A program made the translations under genes and the position numbers. Below, piece by piece: positions 28,288 to 38,628 of a stretch of 64,000 bases of DNA. The stretch spans positions 1,178,001 to 1,242,000 of the forward strand of contig NZ_MODU01000004.1 of assembly GCF_001885075.1 (NCBI RefSeq), written 5' to 3'. The number at the start of each line of letters is the position of its first letter. The first letter of the stretch is position 1. Source of the DNA: Alteromonas sp. V450. GTDB lineage: Bacteria > Pseudomonadota > Gammaproteobacteria > Enterobacterales > Alteromonadaceae. Below the pieces are notes generated by a model. It made no database searches. It was not told the origin of the DNA and saw only the letters and a program-made list of their open reading frames with translations.

Positions 28288-29421
28288 ATGTTAGTTGGTG
28301 TACCAAAAGAAATTAAGAACCATGAGTATCGTGTTGGCTTGACGCCTGCAGCAGTAAAAGAGTTTGTTAGCCACGGTCACCGTGTACTGGTTGAAACAAA
28401 AGCCGGTGAAGCTATCGGTTTCACTGACGAAATGTATGTAGAAGCCGGCGCTTCTATTGCACCTTCTGCTGAGCAAGTGTTTGCTGAAGCAGAAATGATT
28501 GTGAAAGTAAAAGAGCCTCAGCCAAATGAATGTAAGATGCTGCGTAAAGGCCAAACCCTCTACACTTACCTTCACTTAGCCCCCGATCCAACGCAAACAA
28601 AGTTACTTGTTGAGTCAGGTGCAACGTGTATAGCATACGAAACGGTGACTGACGACCGAGGCGGCCTTCCACTTCTTGCGCCAATGAGTGAAGTAGCAGG
28701 CCGTATGTCTGTTCAAGCAGGTGCGCATTATCTTGAAAAAGCGCACGGTGGCAGCGGAACACTACTTGGCGGCGTACCAGGTGTAGCGCCAGGTAAAGTA
28801 TTGGTTATCGGTGGTGGCGTTGTTGGCACTAACGCTGCAAAAATGGCACTAGGCCTTGGCGCAGATGTCACTATTTTAGACCGTTCACTTCCACGTCTTC
28901 GCCAATTAGACGACATCTTTAACGGTCAAGTTAAAACCGTTTATTCTACAGTAGATGCTATTGAGCATTACTCATCTAAAGCGGACCTAGTTGTGGGTGC
29001 AGTACTTATTCCTGGTGCAGCCGCGCCTAAGCTTCTTACTCGCGAACAAATCAAGGCCATGAAGCCTGGTTCAGTGCTTGTCGACGTTGCTATCGACCAG
29101 GGTGGGTGCTTTGAAACCTCGAAAGCCACCACGCACCAAGACCCGGTTTATGTTGTTGAGGACGTGGTTCACTACTGTGTTGCAAACATGCCAGGCGGCG
29201 TTGCGCGTACGTCTACAATGGCACTAAACAATGCTACGTTGCCATTCGGCCTAGCCCTTGCGAACAAGGGCCCTGCAAATGCAATGCTAGAAGACAAGCA
29301 CTTGCTTAACGGCCTAAATGTTCACGAGGGTAAAGTAACTTACAAAGCCGTTGTTGACGCACTTGGTGAAGAGTTAGGTTTAACGTATACGCCTGCTGAA
29401 ATAGCGCTTAAAGGCGAATAA
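28288..29421 (+). CDS. ald: Alanine dehydrogenase
   Basis: Ald converts L-alanine to pyruvate and ammonia with NAD. The 377-residue product shows the substrate-binding Lys75 (VKVKEP), catalytic His96 in YTYLHLAPD, the Rossmann loop [12 protein letters not shown] and the catalytic aspartate in [14 protein letters not shown] is placed before the ATG. The divergent lrp gene suggests Lrp control, which is known for ald-type genes in several bacteria; the site itself cannot be shown by eye. Confidence 0.97.
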   Translation: MLVGVPKEIKNHEYRVGLTPAAVKEFVSHGHRVLVETKAGEAIGFTDEMYVEAGASIAPSAEQVFAEAEMIVKVKEPQPNECKMLRKGQTLYTYLHLAPDPTQTKLLVESGATCIAYETVTDDRGGLPLLAPMSEVAGRMSVQAGAHYLEKAHGGSGTLLGGVPGVAPGKVLVIGGGVVGTNAAKMALGLGADVTILDRSLPRLRQLDDIFNGQVKTVYSTVDAIEHYSSKADLVVGAVLIPGAAAPKLLTREQIKAMKPGSVLVDVAIDQGGCFETSKATTHQDPVYVVEDVVHYCVANMPGGVARTSTMALNNATLPFGLALANKGPANAMLEDKHLLNGLNVHEGKVTYKAVVDALGEELGLTYTPAEIALKGE

Positions 29422-29480
29422 ATTTTTAATATTATTTTCTGGTGGACGGTCACCCCTCTACCTGATTAAAAGGCCTTAAT

Positions 29481-29517
29481 AAAAAAGCTCGGTATGTGAA
29501 CACATCCGAGCTTTTTT
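29481..29517. terminator. Bidirectional rho-independent terminator between ald and pyrF
   Basis: AAAAAAGCTCGG and CCGAGCTTTTTT are exact complements around an inner, partly paired ATGTG...CACAT segment. A-rich and T-rich ends on each side allow it to stop both ald (plus) and pyrF (minus) transcripts. Confidence 0.9.
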
Positions 29518-29591
29518 GTATGTGAAGGTCAAAGGTCGCTAAATAGTCGCTGCTACACAAATGGAATGAATTAGCGTAGAAGTTAATAAAC

Positions 29592-30290
29592 CTAGCCGTT
29601 TATCGACGCGTTAACCGCCCTCAGTACTGCAATCGGATCCTCTGCTTTAGTGATGGGTCGTCCCATAACTAAATAGCTCACACCCGCTTTCATTGCATCA
29701 TTTGGTGTCATTACCCGCTTTTGATCGCCGGCATCTGCTCCGGCTGGGCGAATACCAGGAGTAACAAGCAGAAAGTCCTCGCTATGTTTTTCGCGTAACG
29801 CGCGGGCTTCTTGGGCTGAACAAACGATACCGTCAAGTCCTGCTTTTTCTGTTAACGCTGCTAAGCGCAACACCTGTTGCTCTGGCGTTACGCCACCTAC
29901 CACATCAGCCAGTTGCACGTCATCCATGCTGGTAAGCACGGTAACCGCAATGAGCTTAGTTTGAGGGTTACTGCTTGAAGCAATTGCTTCTTTCGCTGCT
30001 TGCATCATAGGTAAGCCGCCTGATGCATGCACATTTACCATCCATACACCTAGCTCAGCCGCCGCTTTACACGCCTTGGCTACTGTGTTGGGGATATCGT
30101 GAAATTTAAGGTCAAGGAAAACATCAAAGCCTTTGGCGATGAGCGCTTTTACCAACTCTGGTCCAAATAAGGTGAACATCTCCTTGCCCACTTTTAGCTT
30201 ACACAAGCTTGGATCTAATTTATCAACAAACGCCAATGCCGTGTCTTTATTGTCATAGTCTAATGCAACAATAACGCGTGGGTCATGCAT
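29592..30290 (-). CDS. pyrF: Orotidine 5'-phosphate decarboxylase
   Basis: PyrF makes UMP from OMP. The 232-residue TIM-barrel protein has the signature [14 protein letters not shown], the catalytic [11 protein letters not shown] (Lys/Asp/His array), VNVHASGG, and [19 protein letters not shown] with the phosphate-binding end VMGRPIT. It is six bases downstream of lapB, as in the E. coli lapA-lapB-pyrF operon. Confidence 0.98.
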   Translation of the reverse strand: MHDPRVIVALDYDNKDTALAFVDKLDPSLCKLKVGKEMFTLFGPELVKALIAKGFDVFLDLKFHDIPNTVAKACKAAAELGVWMVNVHASGGLPMMQAAKEAIASSSNPQTKLIAVTVLTSMDDVQLADVVGGVTPEQQVLRLAALTEKAGLDGIVCSAQEARALREKHSEDFLLVTPGIRPAGADAGDQKRVMTPNDAMKAGVSYLVMGRPITKAEDPIAVLRAVNASING

Positions 30291-30296
30291 GTTCTT

Positions 30297-31466
30297 TTAT
30301 TCTCCGTCTAGCCCTTTAATAGGTTTTACAACGCCCCACTTCTTACAACTAGGGCATAGCCAATATAATTTTCGGCCTGAAAAGCCGCAGCTGCCACAGC
30401 GATATTTAGGGCGCTGCAACATTTGCTTTTCTACTAATTCTTTTAATAAGCGTAGGCTATCAGCTGTGGTTTTATCTGAAAGCTGGTCGATATAAAGCCC
30501 CATAAGAGTTTTAAAACCGCGCATGGTTGGACGTTTGCGAAGCTGCTCAAGTAAATACTCTGCCGCTTGTGCTGTTTCTCCGCGCTTCATTAAAACATCA
30601 ACCATGGCCAAATAGGACGTGGCGCACTCTTGCCAGTGTGCTTCTAAGTTTTTTTGAAAACTTTCCCAGTTGTCTGTTTCATCAGCAATTTTCTCAAGAC
30701 TAGGCACAGCTTCGCTAAACCAATTGATATCCCGTTCGGCCACTTGTGTAAAGTAAGCATTGGCATCGGTAAAACGTTTTTGATTTAGCGCGATTTCACC
30801 TAACATGAGCCAAGGTCTTACCGCACTTTCGTCAGCATTTACCGCTTTTTGCAATAGAGTGAGTGCTGCGCCCTGGCTGTCATTCTTAAGCTCTACGGCT
30901 GCTTGCTCACAGTAGAAGTGCGCCAAACGTTCGCACAAATCGTCGTTGTCACCATGGCACTGCACCATGCGCTCCGCTAATTCAATTGCCCTTTCCCATT
31001 CTTTCGTAGTTTGATAAATGCTAAATAATTGCTGTTGCGCAACAAGGTAGTGTTTTTCACTATTAAGCAATTGTAAAAATGCATTTTCAGCACGCTCTAG
31101 AAAACCAGCTTGTGTATAATCGTGACCAAGTTCTCTTAGCGCGTTCTCGCGTTGAGCAGGCTGTAGCTCGTCACGACTCACTAAGTTTTGGTGAACTTTA
31201 ATTGCACGGTCAATTTCTCCACGGTGGCGGAAAAAGCTGCCCATAGCGATATGCGTCTCAACCGTATCGCTGTTCACGTTAATCATCTTGATTAACGTGT
31301 CTACCGCTTTATCAGGCTGGTCTGATAGAAGAAAATTAAGGCCTTTATAGTAGTGCTTAGATAGGATACTTGACTGTTTTCGCTGCGCTTGACGGACACT
31401 ATTTCGGCCCATTATCCAACCGTACCCTGCCGCAACAGGTAAAAGGAGAAACAGCAGTTCGAGCAT
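30297..31466 (-). CDS. lapB: Lipopolysaccharide assembly protein B
   Basis: LapB (YciM) controls LPS synthesis by directing FtsH to LpxC. The 389-residue product has an N-terminal membrane anchor (about 1-20), a series of TPR repeats (about 35-330) and a C-terminal rubredoxin-like metal-binding motif with two CxxC pairs (YRCGSCGF...WLCPSCKKWG). Its ATG overlaps the lapA stop by one base. Confidence 0.95.
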   Translation of the reverse strand: MLELLFLLLPVAAGYGWIMGRNSVRQAQRKQSSILSKHYYKGLNFLLSDQPDKAVDTLIKMINVNSDTVETHIAMGSFFRHRGEIDRAIKVHQNLVSRDELQPAQRENALRELGHDYTQAGFLERAENAFLQLLNSEKHYLVAQQQLFSIYQTTKEWERAIELAERMVQCHGDNDDLCERLAHFYCEQAAVELKNDSQGAALTLLQKAVNADESAVRPWLMLGEIALNQKRFTDANAYFTQVAERDINWFSEAVPSLEKIADETDNWESFQKNLEAHWQECATSYLAMVDVLMKRGETAQAAEYLLEQLRKRPTMRGFKTLMGLYIDQLSDKTTADSLRLLKELVEKQMLQRPKYRCGSCGFSGRKLYWLCPSCKKWGVVKPIKGLDGE

Positions 31467-31726
31467 TAGTGGTCTTGTTCCAAACTCTGTATTTTAGATT
31501 GAGCCGACATAAGCTGCACCCGAAGATGTAGCCAACTAAATAGCATTATCAACACACCTATTCCTATGCCAATTGATAAGGTAATAGCGATAAGTGTGGA
31601 AAGTCGTAAATTAGCTTGAGCAATCAAATAATTTACAGTAACTAGCGACTCGTTTTGTGAACCAACAGTAAAAGCAATAGCCAATAGCACTAAAATAATT
31701 AAAAACAGTAGGATCCCTTTCAACAC
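31466..31726 (-). CDS. lapA: Lipopolysaccharide assembly protein A
   Basis: The 86-residue product is a two-span inner-membrane protein of the LapA/YciS family, with the typical NESLVTVNYLIAQ segment between the spans and SWLHLRVQLMSAQSKI after the second. It works with LapB. The start is GTG, with AAGG five bases upstream. It is the first gene of lapA-lapB-pyrF. Confidence 0.9.
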   Translation of the reverse strand: MLKGILLFLIILVLLAIAFTVGSQNESLVTVNYLIAQANLRLSTLIAITLSIGIGIGVLIMLFSWLHLRVQLMSAQSKIQSLEQDH

Positions 31727-31807
31727 GTAAGCCTTTTTTATTAATTTACGGGTAAGAATAGCAAAATGCGAAAAGAGATAACACTAAAAAGCATGCATGA
31801 GGGCGTT

Positions 31808-34150
31808 TTACGCAACCCCTTCATCTTCCTTAATAGGTTTTTCCAATTTAGCAATGAGATCGTCAATGACAAGATCGTGATGAAGCGCCGACATGTTGGT
31901 TATAAAAATGCAGTGCGTATAGCCAGCCTGCATAGTTTCAAGCTTGTCATACATGGCTTTATCAAGCTTAGAAAGCTGAGCGAGTCGCTTTTTAGTTAGA
32001 GGAGTAATAGCGCCATGGCAGCGAATAGCAGTCACGTCTGTAGCGCTTAACTGAATTTTGTCTTGCTCCAACTGCGCTTTTATTTGCAAGCGCAGCCTTG
32101 AAAATAAAAAGTCTCGCTCTTTTATGTAAACCAAGCGGCTATCGCTCTTTCTTACGCAGTGGACAACCAGAGCCTGTTCACTCGTCTCTTTGAACATGGC
32201 CTCTAGTATTTGAGACTTCGGTTTCGCGTTGCCTTTGTCTGCAAAAAAGCCGTGCAGTGGAATAATATTCTGGGTACGAGAAAACGGGTAAAGATCGTCA
32301 GATGAATCACTTTGATATACGGTTTTTAGCCTATCTAATGTAAATCGATTCATAACGCAAAGCACAGCTAATGACGGCATATGTCTTACTGCAATTTCCC
32401 AAATGAAGCGGTGAGTTGAGCGTTGAATTCGTGCAATATCTCTTATTTTAAAATAAGCGGAGTTTTCCTCTACGATATGATCTACGTTAGAAACTACCTT
32501 TGCTTTTCGCGTGTCTTCGACAAGACAGAGCCTTAACACGCCAGTTTCGGCTTGATAATGGACAACCGTATACTTCTCAGCCTTTATCTTCAATTCAGGC
32601 ACCGAAACGCGGATCTCTTTTTGCAAGTCGCTATATGGCGAAACCATTAACTTCATACCACTAGCACTCAAATCTACAACGCGGGCTTCCAGTGATGTTA
32701 GCAAGCCCACTTTGATAGACGCGGGCTTATCCATTAAATAGCGCGTTTCACTTCGTCTATCTAAATCCTCTTCCATCACATAATCTATTCGCCAGTTATC
32801 ACCGCTTGCCCTTAGCACTTTAGACAGCGGTTTGAAGTCGCATTTTGCAGAGAGCGTTAAATTTGCAAGATAGCTTGAGACATCCTTGCAATACAAAACG
32901 TGTGAAACTTGCGATAAGTGCTCAAACTCTTTGCTTGCAATATCGTGAATAGCAAAAGCCTTTTGCTTATCTTCTCGAGTAACTGAGTCTAATCGACAAT
33001 GGGTACAGATAAAATCGCCGCCCTTGGCCAGCAGATAAACCAAAGCATTGAGCTGCTTCAAGGCAAGGAGTTGTCTGTGCGTTGCCGTTATCTGAACATT
33101 GCCATTTTTCGTTTTAATGTTGCCATGAAATATGTAGGCTTCGTTATACTTACGCAACTCATCAACCAACGTCGCGAAGATCGGCTTGTCTTGCAAGCTA
33201 GCCAATAGCTTTTTAGCGTCATTGTGTTCAACGTTCGCCTTGGTAAAAAGTGCAATGAGTGGTTTAAGCGTATTCTTTTCTGGCGCGAGAAACACGGGCA
33301 ACCATGGGCTATTTTCAAGGATACGATCGCGCTCTAATTCTTGCATAGCGCGTTCTATTTCCAAATCTCTCTGTAACGGTTGCTTGTATGACGTAAGCGT
33401 TATGTAGCGTTTTACCGTTTCTAAAAAGCCTTTATCAACATCATCTTGAAAGACAAATGACGTTTCGTACTTCCCTAAGTGCTTATTGTATTTTACTGAC
33501 TCAAGTTCTAGCGTTATAAAAGTAGGCTCCTTAGTCAACCCTTTCACTTCTGGTACGGTAAAGGTAATAACGTCACCCGTTGATGCATTGGGCGGCCTCT
33601 TGGTCTCAAGCGCAAACCCACTATGCGACATAGAACTTATTGAACAGTGTCGACCTTTTTCAAATTCAGGGGAAGACAGCGTAAAGTTAGGACGAATAGC
33701 AATGTCATCACCAAAGTCGATATCCGTAAACGACTGACTTTCTACATTGAAGGCGTCAACTATTTTTTTGAACTGCTCTTTTTTAATTTGATTTTGATAA
33801 AAATCTGAGTTCATAACAGACTCAAAAACGCCAACCGTATAACGGTCTTGATAGAGCGAGGTTTCGTTTTTGAGAATTTGGGCGCCAACCTTATCTAGAC
33901 GCATTTGCACGCCAAAGTGTTTGAACTTCATTACGGGGAATTGAGCGAAGGCTGAATTGTCAGCGGGGGCGTCCGTAAGCGATGTGAGCCTAACAACTTC
34001 TTCTTTAATTATTTTGCGGATATTGCTCGGCAGACGCTTTGAAAACTTATTTATACCCTCTAACAGCTTGTTTTGCTGTTCATAAGGAATAAGTGCGCGA
34101 ATTAACGGCTGATATTGTTTTATTATTGCTTCTTCTTCGCCGGCTGACAT
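31808..34150 (-). CDS. Large PilZ-domain protein, probable c-di-GMP receptor
   Basis: The product has about 780 residues. A clear PilZ domain lies at about 465-560: RSETR (467-471) supplies the RxxxR arginines and DLSASG (494-499) the D/NxSxxG motif, so c-di-GMP binding is likely. A second, weaker PilZ-like segment lies at about 154-240 (FEKGRHCSISSMSHSGFALET), without a canonical RxxxR. The rest, including a mixed region at 290-460 with CTHC and a C-terminal 200 residues, matches nothing I recognise. No membrane span or signal peptide is evident, so it is probably cytoplasmic. It lies between ihfB (terminated) and lapA. The TTG three bases earlier is a less likely start. Confidence 0.82.
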   Translation of the reverse strand: MSAGEEEAIIKQYQPLIRALIPYEQQNKLLEGINKFSKRLPSNIRKIIKEEVVRLTSLTDAPADNSAFAQFPVMKFKHFGVQMRLDKVGAQILKNETSLYQDRYTVGVFESVMNSDFYQNQIKKEQFKKIVDAFNVESQSFTDIDFGDDIAIRPNFTLSSPEFEKGRHCSISSMSHSGFALETKRPPNASTGDVITFTVPEVKGLTKEPTFITLELESVKYNKHLGKYETSFVFQDDVDKGFLETVKRYITLTSYKQPLQRDLEIERAMQELERDRILENSPWLPVFLAPEKNTLKPLIALFTKANVEHNDAKKLLASLQDKPIFATLVDELRKYNEAYIFHGNIKTKNGNVQITATHRQLLALKQLNALVYLLAKGGDFICTHCRLDSVTREDKQKAFAIHDIASKEFEHLSQVSHVLYCKDVSSYLANLTLSAKCDFKPLSKVLRASGDNWRIDYVMEEDLDRRSETRYLMDKPASIKVGLLTSLEARVVDLSASGMKLMVSPYSDLQKEIRVSVPELKIKAEKYTVVHYQAETGVLRLCLVEDTRKAKVVSNVDHIVEENSAYFKIRDIARIQRSTHRFIWEIAVRHMPSLAVLCVMNRFTLDRLKTVYQSDSSDDLYPFSRTQNIIPLHGFFADKGNAKPKSQILEAMFKETSEQALVVHCVRKSDSRLVYIKERDFLFSRLRLQIKAQLEQDKIQLSATDVTAIRCHGAITPLTKKRLAQLSKLDKAMYDKLETMQAGYTHCIFITNMSALHHDLVIDDLIAKLEKPIKEDEGVA

Positions 34151-34302
34151 CAAAACTATGAATACCGTTTATAATTATATGAATAATATATAATCGTTCG
34201 TAAGTTATGGTCAACATGTAATCATTTTTGATGCAATTTAATATCAATCGTATAGTTAATACCGTATATGGTATTGGACCAACGATGCTTGACTCATGCA
34301 AA

Positions 34303-34332
34303 CAAAAAAGCCGCTTTTTAGCGGCTTTTAAA
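34303..34332 (-). terminator. Rho-independent terminator of ihfB
   Basis: On the minus strand AAAAGCCGCT pairs with AGCGGCTTTT, running into six T, seven bases after the ihfB stop. It separates the rpsA-ihfB transcript from the PilZ gene. Confidence 0.92.
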
Positions 34333-34338
34333 AATGCA

Positions 34339-34626
34339 TTATGCGATTGAGGCGTCTACCCTTTCTCGAAGCTCTTTACCAGGCTTAAAGTGCGGTACAT
34401 ATTTACCGTCAAGTTTCACCGTTTCACCCGTTTTTGGGTTTCTACCGACACGTGGTGCGCGATAGTGAAGAGAGAAACTTCCAAAGCCTCTAATTTCAAT
34501 ACGCTCGCCCTTTTGCAGAGTTTGCGCCATTTGTTCTAGAAGTTCTTTAATAGCCAGTTCGAGTTCTTTCGCCGGAATATGACGCGCTTGATCCGCGAGC
34601 CGTTCAATTAATTCAGACTTGGTCAT
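34339..34626 (-). CDS. ihfB: Integration host factor subunit beta
   Basis: IHF-beta pairs with IHF-alpha to bend DNA. The 95-residue product starts [13 protein letters not shown] and has the HU/IHF core [26 protein letters not shown] with the intercalating proline arm, ending [13 protein letters not shown] use the ATG at 34626 because GAGGT precedes it and the length matches E. coli. It follows rpsA, as in E. coli. Confidence 0.98.
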   Translation of the reverse strand: MTKSELIERLADQARHIPAKELELAIKELLEQMAQTLQKGERIEIRGFGSFSLHYRAPRVGRNPKTGETVKLDGKYVPHFKPGKELRERVDASIA

Positions 34627-34702
34627 GCTTAACCTCATTGTCAATATTATTGTTTAAACAGCTATCGCGAATTGGGTGTGCAGGTGCACACCCACAAAAG
34701 CA

Positions 34703-36373
34703 TTATTCGCCTTTAGCAGCTTTAAATGCTTCTGCCATCGCGTTAGCGAAACCAACATCTTCTTGCTGGTTAACTTTATCGATAGCTTCTTTTTCGTCAG
34801 CCTGATCTTTCGCTTTAACAGATAGGTTAACAGTGCGGTTCTTACGGTCAACGCCCATGAACTTCGCTTCGATGCTATCACCAACGCTTGCCGCTTCTGT
34901 TGCGTCTTCAACACGCTCTACAGCAAGATCTGCAACGCGGATGTAACCGTCAACTTCTTCAGCTAGGTTTACAGTAACGCCTTTCGCATCTACTGCTGTT
35001 ACTGTACCAGTAACGATAGCACCTTTCTTGTTATCTGTCAGATACTTGTTGAAAGGATCTTCTTCAATTTGCTTAACGCCAAGAGAGATACGCTCACGCT
35101 CTGGGTCGACTTGTAGTACAACTGCAGAGATTTCGTCGCCTTTCTTGTAGTCGCGAACCGCGTCTTCACCAGACTTGTTCCAGCTGATGTCAGAAAGGTG
35201 AACTAGACCGTCGATGCCGCCGTCAAGACCGATGAAGATACCGAAGTCGGTGATTGACTTGATCTTACCAGACACTTTGTCACCTTTTTCGTGTGACTCA
35301 GCAAATGTTTCCCAAGGGTTAGCAATGCATTGCTTAAGACCTAGAGAAATACGACGACGCTCTTCGTCAATTTCAAGAACCATTACATCTACAGTGTCAC
35401 CTAGGTTAACAACTTTAGATGGGTGGATGTTCTTGTTAGTCCAATCCATTTCAGAAACGTGTACAAGACCTTCAACGCCGTCTTCAATTTCAACGAAGCA
35501 GCCGTAGTCAGTAAGGTTAGTAACCTGACCGTTGATCTTAGTACCTTCTGGGTAACGAGATGCAATTTCTTGCCATGGATCGTTGCCCATTTGCTTCATA
35601 CCAAGAGAAACACGCTGCTTATCTTTATCGAACTTAAGTACTTTAACGTTGATTTCGTCACCAACATTCACGATTTCACTTGGGTGCTTAACACGCTTCC
35701 AAGCCATATCAGTGATGTGAAGAAGACCGTCTACGCCACCAAGGTCAACGAACGCACCGTAATCGGTAAGGTTCTTAACGATACCCTTGATTTCATGACC
35801 TTCTTCAAGGTTAGCAAGAAGCGTTTCGCGCTCTGCGCTGCTTTCTGCTTCGATAACTGCACGACGAGAAACAACAACGTTGTTACGCTTAGCGTCTAGC
35901 TTGATAACTTTAAACTCAAGCTCTTTGCCTTCAAGGTGCGTAGTGTCACGTACTGGACGTACGTCAACAAGAGAACCTGGAAGGAACGCGCGTACACTGT
36001 TAACTTCAACAGTGAAACCGCCTTTAACTTTACCGTTGATAACGCCTTTAATTGTAGCTTTATCTTCGTAAGCTTTTTCCAGCTCAACCCACGCTTCGTG
36101 ACGCTTCGCTTTTTCGCGAGAAAGGATAGTTTCACCGAAACCATCTTCAACTGCATCTAGTGCTACGTCTACTTGGTCACCGATAGCGATTTCTAGTTCG
36201 CCTTCAGCGTTCTTAAATTGGTCAGCTGGGATAGCACTTTCTGATTTCAAGCCTGCATCAACAAGAACGATGTCTTTGTCGATAGAAACAACAGTACCTT
36301 TTACAATTGAACCAGGACGTGTTTCTAGTTCTTGTAAGCTTTCTTCAAAAAGTTGTGCAAAATTTTCAGTCAT
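34703..36373 (-). CDS. rpsA: 30S ribosomal protein S1
   Basis: S1 helps mRNA binding to the 30S subunit. The 556-residue product starts [14 protein letters not shown] and contains six S1 OB-fold repeats, visible as recurring phrases such as [43 protein letters not shown] and [22 protein letters not shown]. The ATG at 36373 lacks a strong Shine-Dalgarno, as is usual for rpsA, whose translation depends on leader structure and autoregulation. Confidence 0.98.
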   Translation of the reverse strand: MTENFAQLFEESLQELETRPGSIVKGTVVSIDKDIVLVDAGLKSESAIPADQFKNAEGELEIAIGDQVDVALDAVEDGFGETILSREKAKRHEAWVELEKAYEDKATIKGVINGKVKGGFTVEVNSVRAFLPGSLVDVRPVRDTTHLEGKELEFKVIKLDAKRNNVVVSRRAVIEAESSAERETLLANLEEGHEIKGIVKNLTDYGAFVDLGGVDGLLHITDMAWKRVKHPSEIVNVGDEINVKVLKFDKDKQRVSLGMKQMGNDPWQEIASRYPEGTKINGQVTNLTDYGCFVEIEDGVEGLVHVSEMDWTNKNIHPSKVVNLGDTVDVMVLEIDEERRRISLGLKQCIANPWETFAESHEKGDKVSGKIKSITDFGIFIGLDGGIDGLVHLSDISWNKSGEDAVRDYKKGDEISAVVLQVDPERERISLGVKQIEEDPFNKYLTDNKKGAIVTGTVTAVDAKGVTVNLAEEVDGYIRVADLAVERVEDATEAASVGDSIEAKFMGVDRKNRTVNLSVKAKDQADEKEAIDKVNQQEDVGFANAMAEAFKAAKGE

Positions 36374-36410
36374 AAGTCTCAAATAACTTTTAAGTTGATA
36401 TCCACGCTTC

Positions 36411-36422
36411 TTATCCGGATAA
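36411..36422. repeat. Perfect 12-bp palindrome in the rpsA leader
   Basis: TTATCCGGATAA is self-complementary and is flanked by CGCG and GAAGCG on the transcribed strand, extending the possible hairpin. It lies about 40 bases before the rpsA start, where leader hairpins of rpsA normally act. Confidence 0.45.
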
Positions 36423-36491
36423 CGCGGGGTTATTAAAATTAGTTGCCACTTCCTGTAGCAACACTGCTTTGGATGCGATCAGCTCTCGTCA

Positions 36492-37163
36492 TTAAAGGCG
36501 TGAGGAAATAATATCCATCGCTTTTTCAAAGACTTGGTCAATATCCAAGTCCGTTGAATCTATAATTACTGCATCTTGTGCCGGTACCAAAGGAGCCACT
36601 GCACGTTGTGTATCGCGCTCGTCTCTTGCCTTGATATCGGTTAAAAGGCGCGCAATATTAACATCCATGCCCTTTGCTTTCAACTGGCTATAGCGTCGCT
36701 CAGCACGGGCTTCTGCGCTTGCTGTAAGGAAAATCTTTACAGGCGCATCAGGAAATACCACCGTACCCATGTCGCGACCGTCAGCAACAAGACCTGGGTC
36801 TTGTTGGAAAGCGCGCTGTCTGCGAAGTAGTGCTTCGCGAACCCGGGGTAATGCCGCAACTTTTGACGCCACGGCGCCAACTTCTTCGGTGCGAATATCG
36901 TCAGTAACGTCTTCGCCTTCCAAAATAATGCGAGTGGTATCGCCATTCGTCTCGAAACTAACATCAAGACCGGTTGCTAGAGGAACAACACATTCTTCAT
37001 CATCACACGGAAGGTCGTGGTGTAGTGCAGCAACTGCTAATACGCGGTAAATTGCGCCGCTATCTAGAAAGTGCCACCCTAATTTTTTTGCCAGCAAGCT
37101 ACTTAATGTACCTTTGCCAGCACCACTAGGACCGTCAACCGTGACTACGGGTGTGGAATGCAT
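36492..37163 (-). CDS. cmk: Cytidylate kinase
   Basis: Cmk phosphorylates CMP and dCMP. The 223-residue product starts [20 protein letters not shown] with the P-loop, followed by [26 protein letters not shown] and [15 protein letters not shown], all typical. The ATG at 37163 has GGAG six bases upstream and gives the family length; the frame is open upstream to 37202. It precedes rpsA, as in E. coli. Confidence 0.97.
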   Translation of the reverse strand: MHSTPVVTVDGPSGAGKGTLSSLLAKKLGWHFLDSGAIYRVLAVAALHHDLPCDDEECVVPLATGLDVSFETNGDTTRIILEGEDVTDDIRTEEVGAVASKVAALPRVREALLRRQRAFQQDPGLVADGRDMGTVVFPDAPVKIFLTASAEARAERRYSQLKAKGMDVNIARLLTDIKARDERDTQRAVAPLVPAQDAVIIDSTDLDIDQVFEKAMDIISSRL

Positions 37164-37227
37164 ACCTGCTCCATCATTTAAATTACTAAAAATCGCGCGC
37201 AATTATACGCTTTAGTGAGAGATAAGC

Positions 37228-37252
37228 AATGCCGCCTCGTATTGGCGGCATT
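37228..37252. terminator. Hairpin between aroA and cmk, possible terminator
   Basis: AATGCCGCC and GGCGGCATT are exact complements around a seven-base loop. On the minus strand the stem is followed by GCTTATC rather than a T run, so termination would be partial at best. Confidence 0.45.
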
Positions 37253-37343
37253 GGACATTAGAATAAATCGCTTAGAATAATTGGGTTACAGAGGCTATAG
37301 CTCTTTCGCCTACCGCGATTTTTTAAGAGACATTTACCAAACT

Positions 37344-38627
37344 TTACGAACTATACAGCGTTTTAAAGCGAGTAAAGTAGTCAGGGAAGGTTTTACGCGT
37401 ACAACCTGGGTCGTTTATTGTTACCGGCGTATCGCTTAGTGCAACTAGCGAGAAACACATGGCAATACGATGGTCGTTATACGTGTCTATTTCAGCGTGC
37501 TTCAACGAATCAGTTGGCCACACTTTAATATAGTCGTGCCCTTCTTCCACCTTCGCACCCAACTTTTGAAGCTCAGTGGACATAGCCGCAAGACGGTCTG
37601 TTTCCTTCACGCGCCAATTATAAATATTGGTCATCGTAGTTGGACCTTCAGCAAATAGGGCTGTTGTGGCAATGGTCATAGCCGCGTCTGGAATATGGTT
37701 CATATCCATGTTCACGCCTTTAAGCGGCGCACCGGTTATTTCAACATACTCATCGTTCCAAACCACCTTTGCGCCCATCGCCTCAAGCACATCAGCAAAG
37801 CGGATGTCACCTTGAATGCTGTTTTGCCCAATTCCGGTTACGCGTACCGTTCCGCCTTTAATAGCACCGGCTGCAAGGAAGTAAGATGCTGACGATGCAT
37901 CGCCTTCAACCATAAATTTACCCGGCGCAATATACTTGGCGTCACCAGAAACCGTAAATGTTTGGTAGTTGTCGTTTTCAACAGTAACGCCAAACTTTTC
38001 CATGGTATCTAACGTGATATCGATATAGGGCTTAGAGACCAACTCACCTTTTATACGAATAGTCACATCACCTGAAAATAATGGTGCAGCCATTAAAAGC
38101 GCAGTCAAGAATTGGCTAGATACACTGCCGTCTACCGACATTTCGCCACCGCTTAATGTCTTGCCCTTAATTTGAAGCGGCGGGTAGCCTTCGTTTTTAA
38201 GGTAGGTGACGTCAGCATCAGCTTCTAAAAGCGCATCGACTAAGTCGCCAATTGGGCGCTCTTCCATACGCGGCTCACCAGTAAGTACGGTGTCAACGTT
38301 ACTTGCAGCAAGTGCTGCGCATAAAGGACGCATTGCGGTACCGGCGTTACCTAAGAACAGCTCTAGTGGTTCAGCTACGTTAAACGCGCCACCGTTACCT
38401 TGTACAATGCATAGGGTTTTGTCCTCGCTTAAGCGATAGCTAATGCCTAACTTTGTTAGTGCGTTAAGCATATGCTCAATGTCTTCGCTATCTAACAAGT
38501 TTGTTAGTTCAGTTTCGCCTTCAGCTAACGCGGCAAGCAGTAGTGCGCGGTTAGACAGACTTTTTGAGCCAGGTACATTGACCTCTCCCGATACTTTTGC
38601 AATCGGGTCTAATGTTAACTGCTCCAT
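37344..38627 (-). CDS. aroA: 3-phosphoshikimate 1-carboxyvinyltransferase (EPSP synthase)
   Basis: AroA makes EPSP in the shikimate pathway. The 427-residue product (same length as E. coli) starts [33 protein letters not shown], with [17 protein letters not shown] (class I signature), [27 protein letters not shown] and the C-terminal [16 protein letters not shown] use the ATG at 38627 by alignment; another ATG lies at 38636 inside the end of serC. It follows serC directly. Confidence 0.98.
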   Translation of the reverse strand: MEQLTLDPIAKVSGEVNVPGSKSLSNRALLLAALAEGETELTNLLDSEDIEHMLNALTKLGISYRLSEDKTLCIVQGNGGAFNVAEPLELFLGNAGTAMRPLCAALAASNVDTVLTGEPRMEERPIGDLVDALLEADADVTYLKNEGYPPLQIKGKTLSGGEMSVDGSVSSQFLTALLMAAPLFSGDVTIRIKGELVSKPYIDITLDTMEKFGVTVENDNYQTFTVSGDAKYIAPGKFMVEGDASSASYFLAAGAIKGGTVRVTGIGQNSIQGDIRFADVLEAMGAKVVWNDEYVEITGAPLKGVNMDMNHIPDAAMTIATTALFAEGPTTMTNIYNWRVKETDRLAAMSTELQKLGAKVEEGHDYIKVWPTDSLKHAEIDTYNDHRIAMCFSLVALSDTPVTINDPGCTRKTFPDYFTRFKTLYSS

Positions 38628-38628
38628 T

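Noticed and set aside
34080..34301. Open frame upstream of the PilZ gene on the same strand
   Set aside because: It overlaps the PilZ N-terminus in another frame and covers AT-rich intergenic sequence; no ribosome site is seen.
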